64,000 nucleotides of DNA from Okeania sp. KiyG1. Lineage in GTDB: Bacteria > Cyanobacteriota > Cyanobacteriia > Cyanobacteriales > Microcoleaceae. The position numbers and the translations under genes were made by a program. The notes beneath the pieces were generated by a model, which worked only from the letters and a program-made list of their open reading frames with translations, did no database searches and was not told the DNA's origin. Below, piece by piece: positions 1-9,540 of the stretch. Where the stretch lies: positions 164,416 to 228,415 of the forward strand of contig NZ_BLZO01000187.1 in assembly GCF_014132355.1 (NCBI RefSeq), in the 5' to 3' direction. Within the stretch, counting starts at the first letter, position 1. Each line of letters begins with the position of its first letter.

Positions 1-512
1 GGCATATCTTTAAAAACACTACTCCTAGCACCAATAACTGCATTAGCACCAATATTAACCCCTGGAGCAATAAAACAATCTGTAGCAACCCATGCACCAT
101 TACCAATATTAATACTTGCTGTTTGTAAACCAAATGTGTGGTCTTCCATATCATGACTTCCAGTGCAGAGGTAACTTTTTTGAGAGATAATGCAATGTTT
201 ACCTATTTCTATACGGTCAAGACTGTATAAAACTACGTCGTCTCCTATCCAACTATAATCGCCGATCGCTATTTTCCAAGGATAGGTAAATCTGGCGGTG
301 GGGCGAATTAAAACTCCTTGACCAATTTTTGCCCCAAAGAGATTTAATATTAATCGTCTCACACTATATAAGGGTTGGGGAGTTAAGGGAAAGGTAATTG
401 CTTGTACGAACCACCACAGTAATACAAACCAACCTGGTTTACCTCGGTCATACCAAGATTGGTTGTATTTACGAAGATCGACCCAAGATTCTGTTTGTTG
501 GTTATTTGTCAT
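1..512 (-). CDS. WcaF-like hexapeptide-repeat acetyltransferase (3' end outside window)
   Basis: Reading the minus strand from an ATG at 512 gives an open frame to the window edge, so the C-terminus is missing. The protein starts MTNNQQTESWVDLRKYNQSW and shows a left-handed beta-helix acyltransferase pattern: isoleucine/valine-rich hexapeptide turns (IGAKIGQG-like, IAIGDYSWIGDD, IEIGKHCIIS) and the CTGSHD motif with its histidine, followed by INIGNGAWVAT and APGVNIGANAVIGA. This matches putative colanic acid biosynthesis acetyltransferases (WcaF family), which O-acetylate sugars of exopolysaccharide precursors using acetyl-CoA in the cytoplasm. The glycosyltransferases further along on the same strand fit a polysaccharide region. 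Exact sugar substrate is unknown. Confidence 0.85.
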   Translation of the reverse strand, partial: MTNNQQTESWVDLRKYNQSWYDRGKPGWFVLLWWFVQAITFPLTPQPLYSVRRLILNLFGAKIGQGVLIRPTARFTYPWKIAIGDYSWIGDDVVLYSLDRIEIGKHCIISQKSYLCTGSHDMEDHTFGLQTASINIGNGAWVATDCFIAPGVNIGANAVIGARSSVFKDM

Positions 513-746
513 TGGGAGTTAAATTTTTTTAGGCTTGACTTTAATTCAACAATTTTATAGCATTGAGATGTTTATTGTAGATAAATAGTCATTTTTATAA
601 TCTTACCAAAAGTTGATAATAATATACCATTTTATCTTTCTAAGTATTTTACTACAAAATAGTTAATTTTAAAAGGCTTATTCAATTTATTTTGACTGTG
701 TAATAGATTAATGAACTGAGTCAGAAAAAGAGCAAACCTCCAGAAT

Positions 747-2415
747 AATTTTATCTATTTGTGTCATTAGTCTTCCACTCTCTCTGGTGACAAGAATAAT
801 TTTTGCTGACTTATTGTTTGTGGGATAGGTAAATAGTTACTTGGGAAAGTTGAGAGAATTTTGGCAAATTTTCCTAGCTCATCTCTAGGTAGATGAGATG
901 ACAACTATATATAGATAAATCAATTTTTTATCCTCGGTTTGACTCTGTGAATATCTGAGGGGGAAAGTCGGACAGAATTTTATCTATTTGTGTCATTAGT
1001 CTTCCGGTTTCTCTCAGGGCAACAATAATAATTTTTGCTGACTTATTGTTTGTGGGATAGGTAAATAGTTACTTGGGAAAGTTGAGAGAATTTTGGCAAA
1101 TTTTCCTAGCTCATCTCTAGGTAGATGAGATGACAACTATATATAGATAAATCAATTTTTTATCCTCGGTTTGACTCTGTGAATATCTGAGGGGGAAAGT
1201 CGGACAGAATTTTATCTATTTGTGTCATTAGTCTTCCGGTTTCTCTCAGGGCAACAATAATAATTTTTGCTGACTTATTGTTTGTGGGATAGGTAAATAG
1301 TTACTTGGGAAAGTTGAGAGAATTTTGGCAAATTTTCCTAGCTCATCTCTAGGTAGATGAGATGACAACTATATATAGATAAATCAATTTTTTATCCTCG
1401 GTTTGACTCTGTGAATATCTGAGGGGGAAAGTCGGACAGAATTTTATCTATTTGTGTCATTAGTCTTCCGGTTTCTCTCAGGGCAACAATAATAATTTTT
1501 GCTGACTTATTGTTTGTGGGATAGGTAAATAGTTACTTGGGAAAGTTGAGAGAATTTTGGCAAATTTTCCTAGCTCATCTCTAGGTAGATGAGATGACAA
1601 CTATATATAGATAAATCAATTTTTTATCCTCGGTTTGACTCTGTGAATATCTGAGGGGAAAGTCGGACAGAATTTCATCTATTTGTGTCATTAGTCTTCC
1701 GGTTTCTCTGGTGACAATAATAATTTTTGCTGACTTATTGTTTGTGAGATAGGTAAATAGTTACTTGGGAAAAGTTGAGAGAATTTTGGCAAATTTTCCT
1801 AGCTCATCTCTAGGTAGATGAGATGACAACTATATATAGATAAATCAATTTTTTATCCTCGGTTTGACTCTGTGAATATCTGAGGGGGAAAGTCGGACAG
1901 AATTTCATCTATTTGTGTCATTAGTCTTCCGGTTTCTCTGGTGACAATAATAATTTTTGCTGACTTATTGTTTGTGAGATAGGTAAATAGTTACTTGGGA
2001 AAAGTTGAGAGAATTTTGGCAAATTTTCCTAGCTCATCTCTAGGTAGATGAGATGACAACTATATATAGATAAATCAATTTTTTATCCTCGGTTTGACTC
2101 TGTGAATATCTGAGGGGGAAAGTCGGACAGAATTTCATCTATTTGTGTCATTAGTCTTCCGGTTTCTCTGGTGACAATAATAATTTTTGCTGACTTATTG
2201 TTTGTGAGATAGGTAAATAGTTACTTGGGAAAGTTGAGAGAATTTTGGCAAATTTTCCTAGCTCATCTCTAGGTAGATGAGATGACAACTATATATAGAT
2301 AAATCAATTTTTTATCCTCGGTTTGACTCTGTGAATATCTGAGGGGGAAAGTCGGACAGAATTTCATCTATTTGTGTCATTAGTCTTCCGGTTTCTCTCA
2401 GGGCAACAATAATTT
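747..2415. repeat. ~230 bp tandem repeat array, 7 full copies plus a partial
   Basis: A unit of about 229-232 bp recurs head to tail, with unit starts near 747, 976, 1208, 1440, 1671, 1901, 2131 and a partial one from 2360. Copies 2-4 share one set of variants (aattttatc, ctcagggcaac, gtgggatagg) and copies 5-7 another (aatttcatc, ctggtgacaa, gtgagatagg), so the array grew in at least two rounds. Each unit holds a short hairpin (CTCATCT...AGATGAG). Read on the minus strand, each unit carries the last ~30 codons and stop of the adjacent restriction-modification pseudogene (…LSDFPPQIFTESNRG-stop) plus its downstream DNA. The array is therefore an amplified gene 3' end. Confidence 0.95.
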
Positions 2416-3402
2416 TTTGATACTGATTAATCTCTTCATCGGATAATTCCTGGTTAGATTTTTTTCTGTCTTTAAGCCATTTATCTAAAACTTGGTAGCT
2501 ACCAATTTTAAATTCCCATATTTTTTGACTTACCCCTGTGAAATAACAATTTTTGTTAATCCATATTTTTAACTTGTCGGGTCATATTTAATTTCTTTGA
2601 CTAGATTTTTACCATCCCCTTGATAATCAATGGTTGTTTTTTCTTCCTGATGGAAAACTGGTAAATTTTTGAGTAAATTTAGATTAACTAATGCTTCTCC
2701 TTAAGTTGTTAATTGTTCAAATAATTGATTATTGCTTGTGAGTGGAAGACGCGGAAAGTCTATTTGTAAAAATTAAACATATCTTTGTCTATAAGTAGGG
2801 GAATGAAATATGGCATAAGCGTAATAAAAGATATTTTCTGGTGTGGAGATATATCCTAATTTTTCTTGGATGGTAGTTAAAAATTTTGAGGATAAGTTGG
2901 CTGTTTTTTCCACAAATAAGTTTGTTTGCCCGCTTTCGGTGTCGGGGTAAATGTAGAGAGGAAAATAATAACTTCTTTCTCTTGAATGAATTGAAATCCA
3001 GTTTCCATCTCCTATATTTTCAGTCACTAAACAATGTCTAAACCCTACCTCTTTTTATTGGCGGCATAAAATTAACCCTAGATTATCTGATTGTAAATGT
3101 ACCATCACTTCATTCCTCGAATATTCAACAATATTTTGATGATAAAAACAGAATATTTTATCAAAAGGACGATATAAACAAGTAGTTAAATAACTTTTCC
3201 AGTTTGGATTATTAGACAATAACTTTCTATTTACTTCAATTTTCCAATCACGGGTATTTTTAAGATTATATCTATGAGATAGTTGTTCATCAGTTATGGT
3301 TAAATCTCGAAAATCCTGGATTCGTTTGAGAAGAACATTCCTATCAAAATCTATGACAAAATTATCTCTATGAGTTTGTAAATCCTGTATAGTTAATTAG
3401 TC
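2312..3402 (-). pseudogene. Type ISP/IIG-like restriction-modification enzyme, C-terminal remnant
   Basis: The minus strand can be read through in pieces: DWKIEVNRKLLSNNPNW, then TTCLYRPFDKIFCFYHQNIV, then GLILCRQ-stop-KEVGFRHCLV, NIGDGNWISI, PENIFYYAYAIFHSPTYRQRY, DFPRLPLTSNN, LVNLNLLKNLP, and a tail ending at the stop at 2312. The RPFD and YAIFHSPTYRQRY motifs belong to the C-terminal specificity region of type ISP (LlaBIII-like) and related single-chain restriction-methylase enzymes. The helicase and methylase halves are absent, and there are at least three in-frame stops and a frameshift near 2770, so it is dead. Positions 2773-3027 are the longest open piece (84 codons). Exact R-M subtype is inferred. 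Confidence 0.75.
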
Positions 3403-3667
3403 GCTTAATGCCTAAAATCGTTAAAAAGCGTTTCAGTCCGGAAATGATGTTTGCGGAGCATTCCAATACGGAAAATGCTGATAGCCAGTTAATGCTATAA
3501 AAATCAAAATAGGGAAGTAGAAAATAGGTTAACTTTCCTTTTTCTACCTCCCTTAAATGTTCGGTTAACTTCAGATTAATTAGCTAAATTTTGGCACTAC
3601 TGATTCTAGCTATCAACTCAAGTATGAGGATAAATTTAGAGTTATCGATATATCAGAATCATCAGCA

Positions 3668-3722
3668 TTGACATCCTCCCGATGTTGCGCTTACGCGACA
3701 ACATGGGATTCCGTTCTTAGAA
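3668..3722 (-). mobile_element. IS200/IS605-type right-end hairpin
   Basis: Read on the minus strand this is GGAATCCCATGTTGTCGCG followed by its complement arm and GGGAGGATGTCAATGC, the hairpin that closes many cyanobacterial tnpB (IS605/IS1341) elements. It lies just downstream of the tnpB remnant on the same strand, as expected for the right end. Similar ends occur near 9843 (+) and 37570 (-). Confidence 0.6.
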
Positions 3723-3773
3723 ACCTATGATTATCTGTAAAAATCTATGATTTTATATAATAAATAATCTGTT

Positions 3774-4137
3774 CTATTCCTGCTTCAACCTGGCAACGTC
3801 GGCGTTATCCAGTCCACAGGCTGTCACGGTCGTTTGCTTTTGCTTTTGCTTTTGCTTCGCAAAGCTGGCGCAACGCAAAGCTGGCGCAACGCAAAACTGG
3901 CGTAACGCAACGCTGACGCGAAACGCGCTAGCGTTGCGGAGCAAACTGACCGCCATAGCTAAATTTAACGCTGCATTCAAGTCTCGTTCGCGCTAGCGTT
4001 GCGGAGCAATCACAGCTAAAATTACAGTGTTCGCAATTGAAGACGCGCTCTGATAAAAACAGAGACTCACGATTCAGTTCCACACCTACTGCAAGTCTTA
4101 GAACTAGGAAGTAAATATTTTTGGATATTTTGCTTGC
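3774..4137 (-). pseudogene. tnpB: tnpB remnant (IS605 OrfB), C-terminal end
   Basis: The minus strand encodes the zinc-ribbon and tail of a TnpB RNA-guided nuclease: LSERVFNCEHCNFSCD in one frame, then LNAALNLAMAV and finally TVTACGLDNADVARLKQE in another. The frame change falls at a small inserted repeat (gcgctagcgttgcggagcaa and related, 3985-4005), and a second block of the same GC-rich micro-repeat (3845-3950) expands the tail. The N-terminal RuvC part is missing, and the upstream side runs into a copy of dispersed repeat A. Not expressed as a functional protein. Confidence 0.7.
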
Positions 4138-4285
4138 CGAATAATTAAGGTAAAAAGCCTCTCCTTTAAAGGAGAAACAAGCGGTCGAGGGATGGCGAGG
4201 TCTCGGAGCCATATCCATGAGACTAAAAGAAGAGGTAATTGTTAATTATTAATTATTAATTATTAATTATTAACTTCGCCTAACT
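4138..4285. repeat. Dispersed repeat A copy
   Basis: Contains the family's core: a pair of complementary gctctcc/ggag arms (cctctcctttaaaggag), then agcggtcgagggatggcgagg, and an end made of repeated ttaattatt. Other copies lie at about 46070, 48385, 48748, 56195, 56790, 57588 and 59245. No coding capacity. Confidence 0.7.
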
Positions 4286-4286
4286 A

Positions 4287-5237
4287 CTAACTACTACTGG
4301 CTGAATCTACCTGAGCAACTGACCGAGGTTTAGCAGTTTTTTCTATTTTCTGAACAGTATTTAACTGACCACCACAATCTTTAAGTTCATAAAGTTTAAC
4401 GCCTATTTGATACTCATATTGACTCAGTAACCTACCATAAATATATCCTGCTTTACCATCTAAAAATCCTAATTGAATGAAGTAAAATAAAATAAACCTC
4501 AACATCGGTTTAAATGGTAACCTTACCCATATCTTCTTCAGAAAACGTTTACGCTGTACCGCATCCCCAAACAAACTTGCACCAATAGTTCCATCATCAT
4601 CCTGACCAGTCAATATATTATAATGTACTCGTGCCTCCCAATTAGAATAACGATTATGTCTTTCCAACCAGTGAAATAAATCGCGAAAATCTTCGTGAAG
4701 CATATCATTTTTCAGATAGCCTACCTTTCCATTTAAAACAACGTGTTCATGGACTTCATTATCCCCCGTATTGGGAACTCCCTCAGTTCCTAAATTCTCG
4801 TAGCGACCCTCTTTATGCTTAAATAAACGCAGATTCCAATCAGGATATTTACCGCCATAACGAATCCATTTACCTAGAAAAAATACTCGTCTATTAAGGT
4901 AGTAACCATTGTAATTTTGGTCTTGAATAGCTACAGCAATTTCATCCCATTGCTCAGGAGTAATACGTTCGTCACAATCAACAATAAGTACCCACTCATT
5001 CCGAAATGGCAGATTTTCTAAAGACCAATTTTTCTTTTTTGGCCATTGACCATTAAAATGAAATTGTACTAAATTTGCTCCATAACTTTCTACAATTTCC
5101 CCAGAGCGATCGCTGCTTTGAGAATCTACTACAAATATCTCATCTGCTCTTGCAACACTATCTAGACAAGCGGATAAATTTTTTTCTTCATTCTTAGCCG
5201 GGATGAGAACTGAAACTGGTACCTTAGATGATGTCAT
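4287..5237 (-). CDS. Family 2 glycosyltransferase, WaaE/KdtX-like
   Basis: A 316-residue GT-A fold glycosyltransferase. The N-terminus VSVLIPAKNEEKNL is the nucleotide-sugar binding strand-loop of GT2 enzymes, and VDCDE at residues 86-90 supplies the metal-binding DxD. GKYPDWNLRLFKH and HEHVVLNGKVGYL with a later LHEDFRDLFHWL resemble WaaE/KdtX proteins, which add a sugar to lipopolysaccharide core or exopolysaccharide acceptors from the cytoplasmic side. There is no large membrane domain, only a hydrophobic stretch near residues 240-260. The start at 5237 is the first ATG. Downstream is repeat A; upstream is IS debris, so it is probably transcribed alone. Donor and acceptor are unknown. Confidence 0.85.
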   Translation of the reverse strand: MTSSKVPVSVLIPAKNEEKNLSACLDSVARADEIFVVDSQSSDRSGEIVESYGANLVQFHFNGQWPKKKNWSLENLPFRNEWVLIVDCDERITPEQWDEIAVAIQDQNYNGYYLNRRVFFLGKWIRYGGKYPDWNLRLFKHKEGRYENLGTEGVPNTGDNEVHEHVVLNGKVGYLKNDMLHEDFRDLFHWLERHNRYSNWEARVHYNILTGQDDDGTIGASLFGDAVQRKRFLKKIWVRLPFKPMLRFILFYFIQLGFLDGKAGYIYGRLLSQYEYQIGVKLYELKDCGGQLNTVQKIEKTAKPRSVAQVDSASSS

Positions 5238-5330
5238 AGTTCAGAATTTTATAGATGGGAATTACCTTATTTTATTATCGCTATCCTCTGAAGGCACTAG
5301 GGGTTTTGTATTGAGTTGCCGTGATGTCCT

Positions 5331-5356
5331 CCCTCGTTATAGCGCTATAACGAGGG
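5331..5356. repeat. 26 bp perfect palindrome
   Basis: CCCTCGTTATAGC and its exact complement meet with no loop (13 bp arms). On the minus strand it is followed by GAGGACATCACGG, similar to the closing hairpins of IS605-type elements, so it may be a right end whose element is gone. Confidence 0.7.
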
Positions 5357-5910
5357 CTTCCCTCCCTCACGGAAAAGGGCTTCCTGTTTTGCTGGCGCAA
5401 CGCTGCGCGAACAAAGGTTTAGCATCCTCGCGCGCGTCCACTGGCAGCAACGATGAGGCCCACCGCCGTTTTGTACTGTCCAGTTCTGTACTCACCTAGC
5501 TACCTTCAAGATTTTACCTTCTCACGGAAATTACTAGGACTTCTGAGTTGAACCCCATATCTTGAGTTGTCTCGGTTCTGCTTTCAGGTGCGTATTACCG
5601 CTACTCCTAATAACACTAATCATAGCATAATTCTTGTTACTTTGCTGTAGAGATGAGTTTTTTTGCAGGTCGCACCCTCCCATTCAATCCTATCTCTTAC
5701 CCATAAGTTTTGAAACCCTTGTGGGGAGAGGGGGAGCAAGGAGCAGGGGAGAAAGGAGAAAGAATCATAGTAGCTAAGTAAAACTACTGAAATTTTCAAA
5801 AAAAATGTATGGGAAAATACATTTTTCTCCCGAAAAAGCCTAACCAAGACTCACCCATGACTTGTCTATTTTGTCAAGTTTTATATTAAGCAAAGATGTG
5901 GGTAATGGAT
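5357..5910. other. Non-coding region with IS debris
   Basis: No convincing gene. On the minus strand 5390-5620 gives broken stretches such as GQYKTAVGLIVAASGR that look like a decayed transposase tail, and it contains the gctggcgcaacgctgcgcg micro-repeat. The remainder is purine/pyrimidine-rich filler. Confidence 0.4.
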
Positions 5911-5941
5911 AGCGTTAAATCGGAGATTATAACGGGAGGCC
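5911..5941. repeat. Solo CGTTAAATC...AACGGGAG hairpin
   Basis: Same hairpin sequence that borders the tnpB elements at 17044-17073, 43174-43203 and 44673-44703, but here without a tnpB gene. Probably an orphan element end. Confidence 0.55.
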
Positions 5942-5993
5942 CCTCGCGACATTTAGTTGGGTTAGCCTTTTGTTCAATAATTAATAATTAAGT

Positions 5994-6478
5994 AGGGTTT
6001 GCTGAAAAAGTCTTAGAGCTGATTTATAAAGTAAATATTAAGAGGCTGAATTTCTTACAGGACACAGGTTTTGCCGATTTTGGACCAGTAAACCAGAAAT
6101 TCCTGAGACCTAGATAGCATAAGAGTTTTAGCTCAGTTTATAAATCAGCTCTGATGGGTGAGGGTAGGAGACAACCCACCCCTGCCCCTCCCAGGAGGGG
6201 AGACAGGAGACAACCCACCCCTAACCCCTCCCAACCCACCCCTAACCCCTCCCAACCCACTCCTAACCCCTCCCAGGAGGGGAGGGGGAGACAGGAGGAA
6301 CCGGGAATGAGCGAGGAGGTAGGAGCTAAGTTTTGTCAGAGTGATTTTTCGGCCCAACTATGCCCCTAAAATGCTAACTTTTTGACCGTGAAGAGCTGAA
6401 AACCAGGCACTGCAATTCGACCCCAAAAAGGCACTTACCTTTATCTGTAAATACTTTTAGATTTAATCAGCAAGCCCT
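5994..6478. mobile_element. 485 bp MITE-like element with 4 bp target duplication
   Basis: The left end AGGGTTTGCTGAAAAAGTC and the right end (inverted: AGGGCTTGCTGATTAAATC) are imperfect terminal inverted repeats. AAGT lies immediately outside both ends (5990-5993 and 6479-6482), which fits a target-site duplication. Inside there is no transposase, only a tandem of about 20 bp (cccctcccaacccaccccta, ~6170-6290). Such ends resemble those of IS4-related insertion sequences, so mobilisation in trans is plausible. Confidence 0.7.
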
Positions 6479-6639
6479 AAGTAGGTACACATGAAAAAGC
6501 CTAACTATATTAAGTTTTGTAAACTAATTCCAAACTACGACCTATAGTTGATTTGAGGGTGAATTTACATTTTGTTACATAGCGACAAATTTTAACACCG
6601 ACCTATTAATTATTAATTATTACCGAAAAGCGACGTTGA

Positions 6640-6920
6640 GAGCAAGCGTGTTTTAACCGGGGGATGAAAACAAGGGAGTCGTTTAGACAAGACTTCTTTA
6701 GTTGTCCTGTGCTATTATCTGGATATACAAACGTTTAGACAAAAGTAAGCAGAAAGCTAGGTCTAGACTTAAGCCGACTGTGTAGGGGCACCGCGGAAAT
6801 TGTCCCCAAAGAATATATCTTTGGTCAGCTAAGGAGTAACGAAGCAACAAGGATTTATCGGTGTTGCGTAGTATCAACTTAGAATCCCCTCGGCAAAAGC
6901 TGCGGGGAGTAGTCAACACC
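6640..6920 (+). mobile_element. Probable IS200/IS605-type 3' remnant with end hairpin
   Basis: The plus strand ends in GAATCCCCTCGGC then its complement arm GCTGCGGGGAG and AGTCAAC (6887-6917), the layout of a tnpB-element right end. The preceding ~230 bp gives fragments (RLKPTV, GNCPQRIYLWSAKE) interrupted by stops and may be a decayed tnpB tail or the guide-RNA region. Assignment rests mainly on the hairpin. Confidence 0.4.
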
Positions 6921-6926
6921 TACCAA

Positions 6927-7844
6927 CTACTTCGTAGATATCATTCCCTGAATAGCTGCACCTAGATAGCCTATTTGAGCATAAGCATAGACAAAATTAT
7001 CAAAACGTTTAGCCGGGTCTGCTATATTTTTGAGAGACTTATACACACCCCTAATCATTCTCTCACTTCCCTTTCCTAACTGCCTAAGACCTGCTTGACC
7101 AGCTAGTTGTTCGCGATAACATTCGCTAATGCCTTGCCACCAACCTCTTTCAATAAACCAGGCAGGTCTAACCCTTTCAGGAGCTACATTATGAGCAACA
7201 AGAGCTTCAGGTAAATAAGCCACTTGCCAACCTTGCTTTATTGCTAATTCTGTGGTATGCAACTCTTCATTAGACAATAGCTTTTTGCCCACTCGACCTA
7301 AGTTAGTATCAAAGCCACCAATTTGTTCGAGAAATGTACGACGAATAGAATAATTTAAACCTCTAGGAGTTAAACCAGGCTGATTAATATAAACTACAGA
7401 ATCACCAAGGTCATAGTAACCGAGGTTTCCTGATAACTCTGGAGACAACCATTTGGGGGGACTAATTCCTTCTGGCCAAATCAAAGTAACTTTACCACCA
7501 GCGATCGCTAGTTTTTCATTACTTTGAAAAGCTTCTTCCAATACCCTTAACCATTGGGAACTAGCCACAGCATCATCATCAAGATAAGCTAAAATTTCCG
7601 CACTGGCTGCTTTTGCTCCTGTATTTCTGGCCACAGATAATCCTGTGACTGGCTCATAGACATATTTGAGATTAGGACTAGGGGATCTTGCTTCTACTAC
7701 TTCGCGGGTGCAGTCGGTTGAAGCATTGTCTACTACTACTACTTCAAAGCTACCAGGAAAATCCTGTCCAAGCAGGCTATCTATTGCAGCTCCTAAGTAA
7801 TTGTCCCGATTATGAGTACAGATAATAGCAGATATTTGGGCCAT
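6927..7844 (-). CDS. Family 2 glycosyltransferase
   Basis: A 305-residue GT2 enzyme. ISAIICTHNRDNYL opens the GT-A domain, VVVDNASTD is the classic donor-binding loop, and LAYLDDDAV (DDD at residues 89-91) is the metal/nucleotide site. PRGLNYSIRR and GGFDTNLGR with LLSNEELH form the acceptor-side motifs. It probably extends a surface polysaccharide. No transmembrane anchor is evident, so it would act at the cytoplasmic face. It shares strand with the WaaE-like enzyme and the WcaF-like acetyltransferase, but is separated from them by repeats, so the three are relics of a common region and not a tight operon. Sugar specificity cannot be read. Confidence 0.88.
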   Translation of the reverse strand: MAQISAIICTHNRDNYLGAAIDSLLGQDFPGSFEVVVVDNASTDCTREVVEARSPSPNLKYVYEPVTGLSVARNTGAKAASAEILAYLDDDAVASSQWLRVLEEAFQSNEKLAIAGGKVTLIWPEGISPPKWLSPELSGNLGYYDLGDSVVYINQPGLTPRGLNYSIRRTFLEQIGGFDTNLGRVGKKLLSNEELHTTELAIKQGWQVAYLPEALVAHNVAPERVRPAWFIERGWWQGISECYREQLAGQAGLRQLGKGSERMIRGVYKSLKNIADPAKRFDNFVYAYAQIGYLGAAIQGMISTK

Positions 7845-8399
7845 AGTTAATTGTTACTATTTTACTTTTTTTGTGGTTTTAAGGGAGGAAAGAAAGAGTG
7901 AAATGTCCGTGAGTGGACTTGCCTCAATTGTGGAACTTTTCACGATAGAGAGTGCGATTCGTTCAGTCGAAACCAGTAATGGAAGGATGATTGACATCTG
8001 TATAGTAACTAATATTAGTTGAGTAAGGACTTAAAGTCCTATACAGATGATAACTGAGTAACCATGTAGGTGAGAACAAGTATCCTAGAAAATTCAAGTC
8101 CTACTCTCCAAGTGCAGGAGTTAAAGCATATTCCCCTATGGTAGAGAGTGGTCTTCAATCCATAAAGCGGGGGTAAAAGGTCGCTCATTACACCGAATCT
8201 CATGGTCAATGCAGACTGAGCAAGTCCAGATGGATAACGAAAGTGAAGGGACATTTGAACCGTCTAAACGTGAAACTAGCGAAAGAGATTGATACGCTAG
8301 CTGAACCAAAATGGTCATAAACATAGGAATCAACAGAATTCTCTTCTAGTTGATAAGCACCTCCTAAAAAGGCGGAGAGTTCCATATTCCATCAGGAAT

Positions 8400-9465
8400 T
8401 TCCCCGCCCGCAACCTCATCAAACAATGGCTAAAGGCAGGATACTTGGATAAAGGACAACACCACGACACTCCCAGCGGTACACCACAAGGAGGCACGAT
8501 TAGCCCTCTTTTAGCAAATATTGGACTACATGGCCTGGAAAACTTCCTCAACCAATTCCAGAAGAACAAAGGTAATTACAAATCCAATCGATATGGCTTT
8601 ATTCGGTACGCGGATGATTTCGTCGTAACCGCTACCTGTCGAAAAGACCTTGAAGAAATCCTGCCCCAAATTGAAGAATGGCTAGCACAAAAGGGACTAC
8701 AACTGAATAGAGAAAAAACCCGCATCGTACATATAAGCGATGGATTCAACTTCCTAGGGTTTAATCTCAGACAATATCAAGGCAAGCTTCTGATCAAACC
8801 GCAAAAGCAAAAAGTTCTAGAATTCCTACAATTAATTAGGGATTGGCTCTCGACCAACCGGGCGGTCGAACAGAAAATTGTCATTGAACAACTCAACCCT
8901 AAACTTCGCGGTTTGGGGAACTATTATCGTCATGCAGTCAGCAAAGAAGTGTTCAATTAATCTTCGTTCAGAAGTATGGATAGCACTTTGGAGATGGGCC
9001 AAAAGACGACACCCTAATAAGGGGAAAAGGTGGATTGCGAACCGATACTTTCAAATTCGAGGCAAAGGATGGGAATTTGCTTGTCAGGTCAAAGACCGAA
9101 AAGGAGTTTCAAAAGAAATCATCCTATTTAATATTGCAAGTATCCCCATTGAACGCCATATTAAAGTCAAGGGAACCGCACCCCCGGACGACCCCAACCT
9201 ACAAGAATATTGGGCAAAAAGAGCCATGAAATCTGGCAAAACTATCTGGGATAAAGGGTCAAAATATTACAAAATCGCCCAAAACCAGAACTGGAAATGC
9301 CCAATTTGTGGGGAAAAACTACATAAGGTCGAAGCTCTAGAAACTCACCACATCATAGCTCTGGCGAAAGGTGGTACAGAGGATATTGACAATCTTCAAC
9401 ACCTACACAAAATTTGCCATAAAACCATACACAGTGGTAGACGTTCTTTTAAAGCGGAGGCTTGA
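8400..9465 (+). pseudogene. ltrA: Group II intron reverse transcriptase/maturase-HNH, truncated and frameshifted
   Basis: The first open piece reads FPARNLIKQWLKAGYLDKG, then GTPQGGTISPLLANI and YADDFVV (catalytic YADD), so it begins in the middle of the RT palm with fingers missing. The X/maturase domain follows (LRGLGNYYRHAVSKEVFN). An extra A near 8959 (TTCAATTAA for TTCAATTAT-type) shifts the frame; the rest continues to 9465 as LRSEVWIALWRWAKRRHP, and ends in an HNH endonuclease domain with CPICGEKLHK, THHIIALAKGG and LHKICHKTIH. Retrohoming would need reverse transcription, RNA binding and second-strand cleavage; lacking the N-terminus it is inactive. Confidence 0.9.
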
Positions 9466-9540
9466 GCCGGATGATGCGAAGAGTGTCAAGTCCGGTTCTC
9501 AGGGGAGGGAGATACGGTGATGTATGCTCTCTTACCCGAC
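9466..9540 (+). ncRNA. Group II intron domain V/VI
   Basis: GAGCCGGATGATGCG then AGTGTCAAGTCCGGTTC forms the conserved domain V hairpin (GCCGGA pairing with TCCGGT). The following GGGAGGGAGATAC...CTCTCTTACCC stem fits domain VI with its branch-point region. It directly follows the stop of the RT-HNH frame, the usual layout. Confidence 0.7.

Noticed and set aside
747-2415. Possible regulatory RNA or CRISPR array
   Set aside because: Units are full-length copies of a pseudogene 3' end, not repeat-spacer structure.
5203-5499. Plus-strand frame of 98 codons across the 26 bp palindrome
   Set aside because: Its first part is antisense to the glycosyltransferase and the rest is IS debris; no recognisable domain.
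5620-5847. 75-codon minus-strand frame
   Set aside because: Low-complexity composition from purine-rich DNA, no start context or homology seen.
6145-6369. Overlapping open frames on both strands rich in Pro/Gly
   Set aside because: Produced by the cccctcccaaccca tandem repeat inside the MITE at 5994-6478.
6698-6919. 73-codon minus-strand frame
   Set aside because: Overlaps an IS-type end hairpin and shows no domain; the plus strand explains the sequence better.
8039-8569. Three minus-strand frames in the intron
   Set aside because: They run antisense to the group II intron RNA and RT; no protein family fits.
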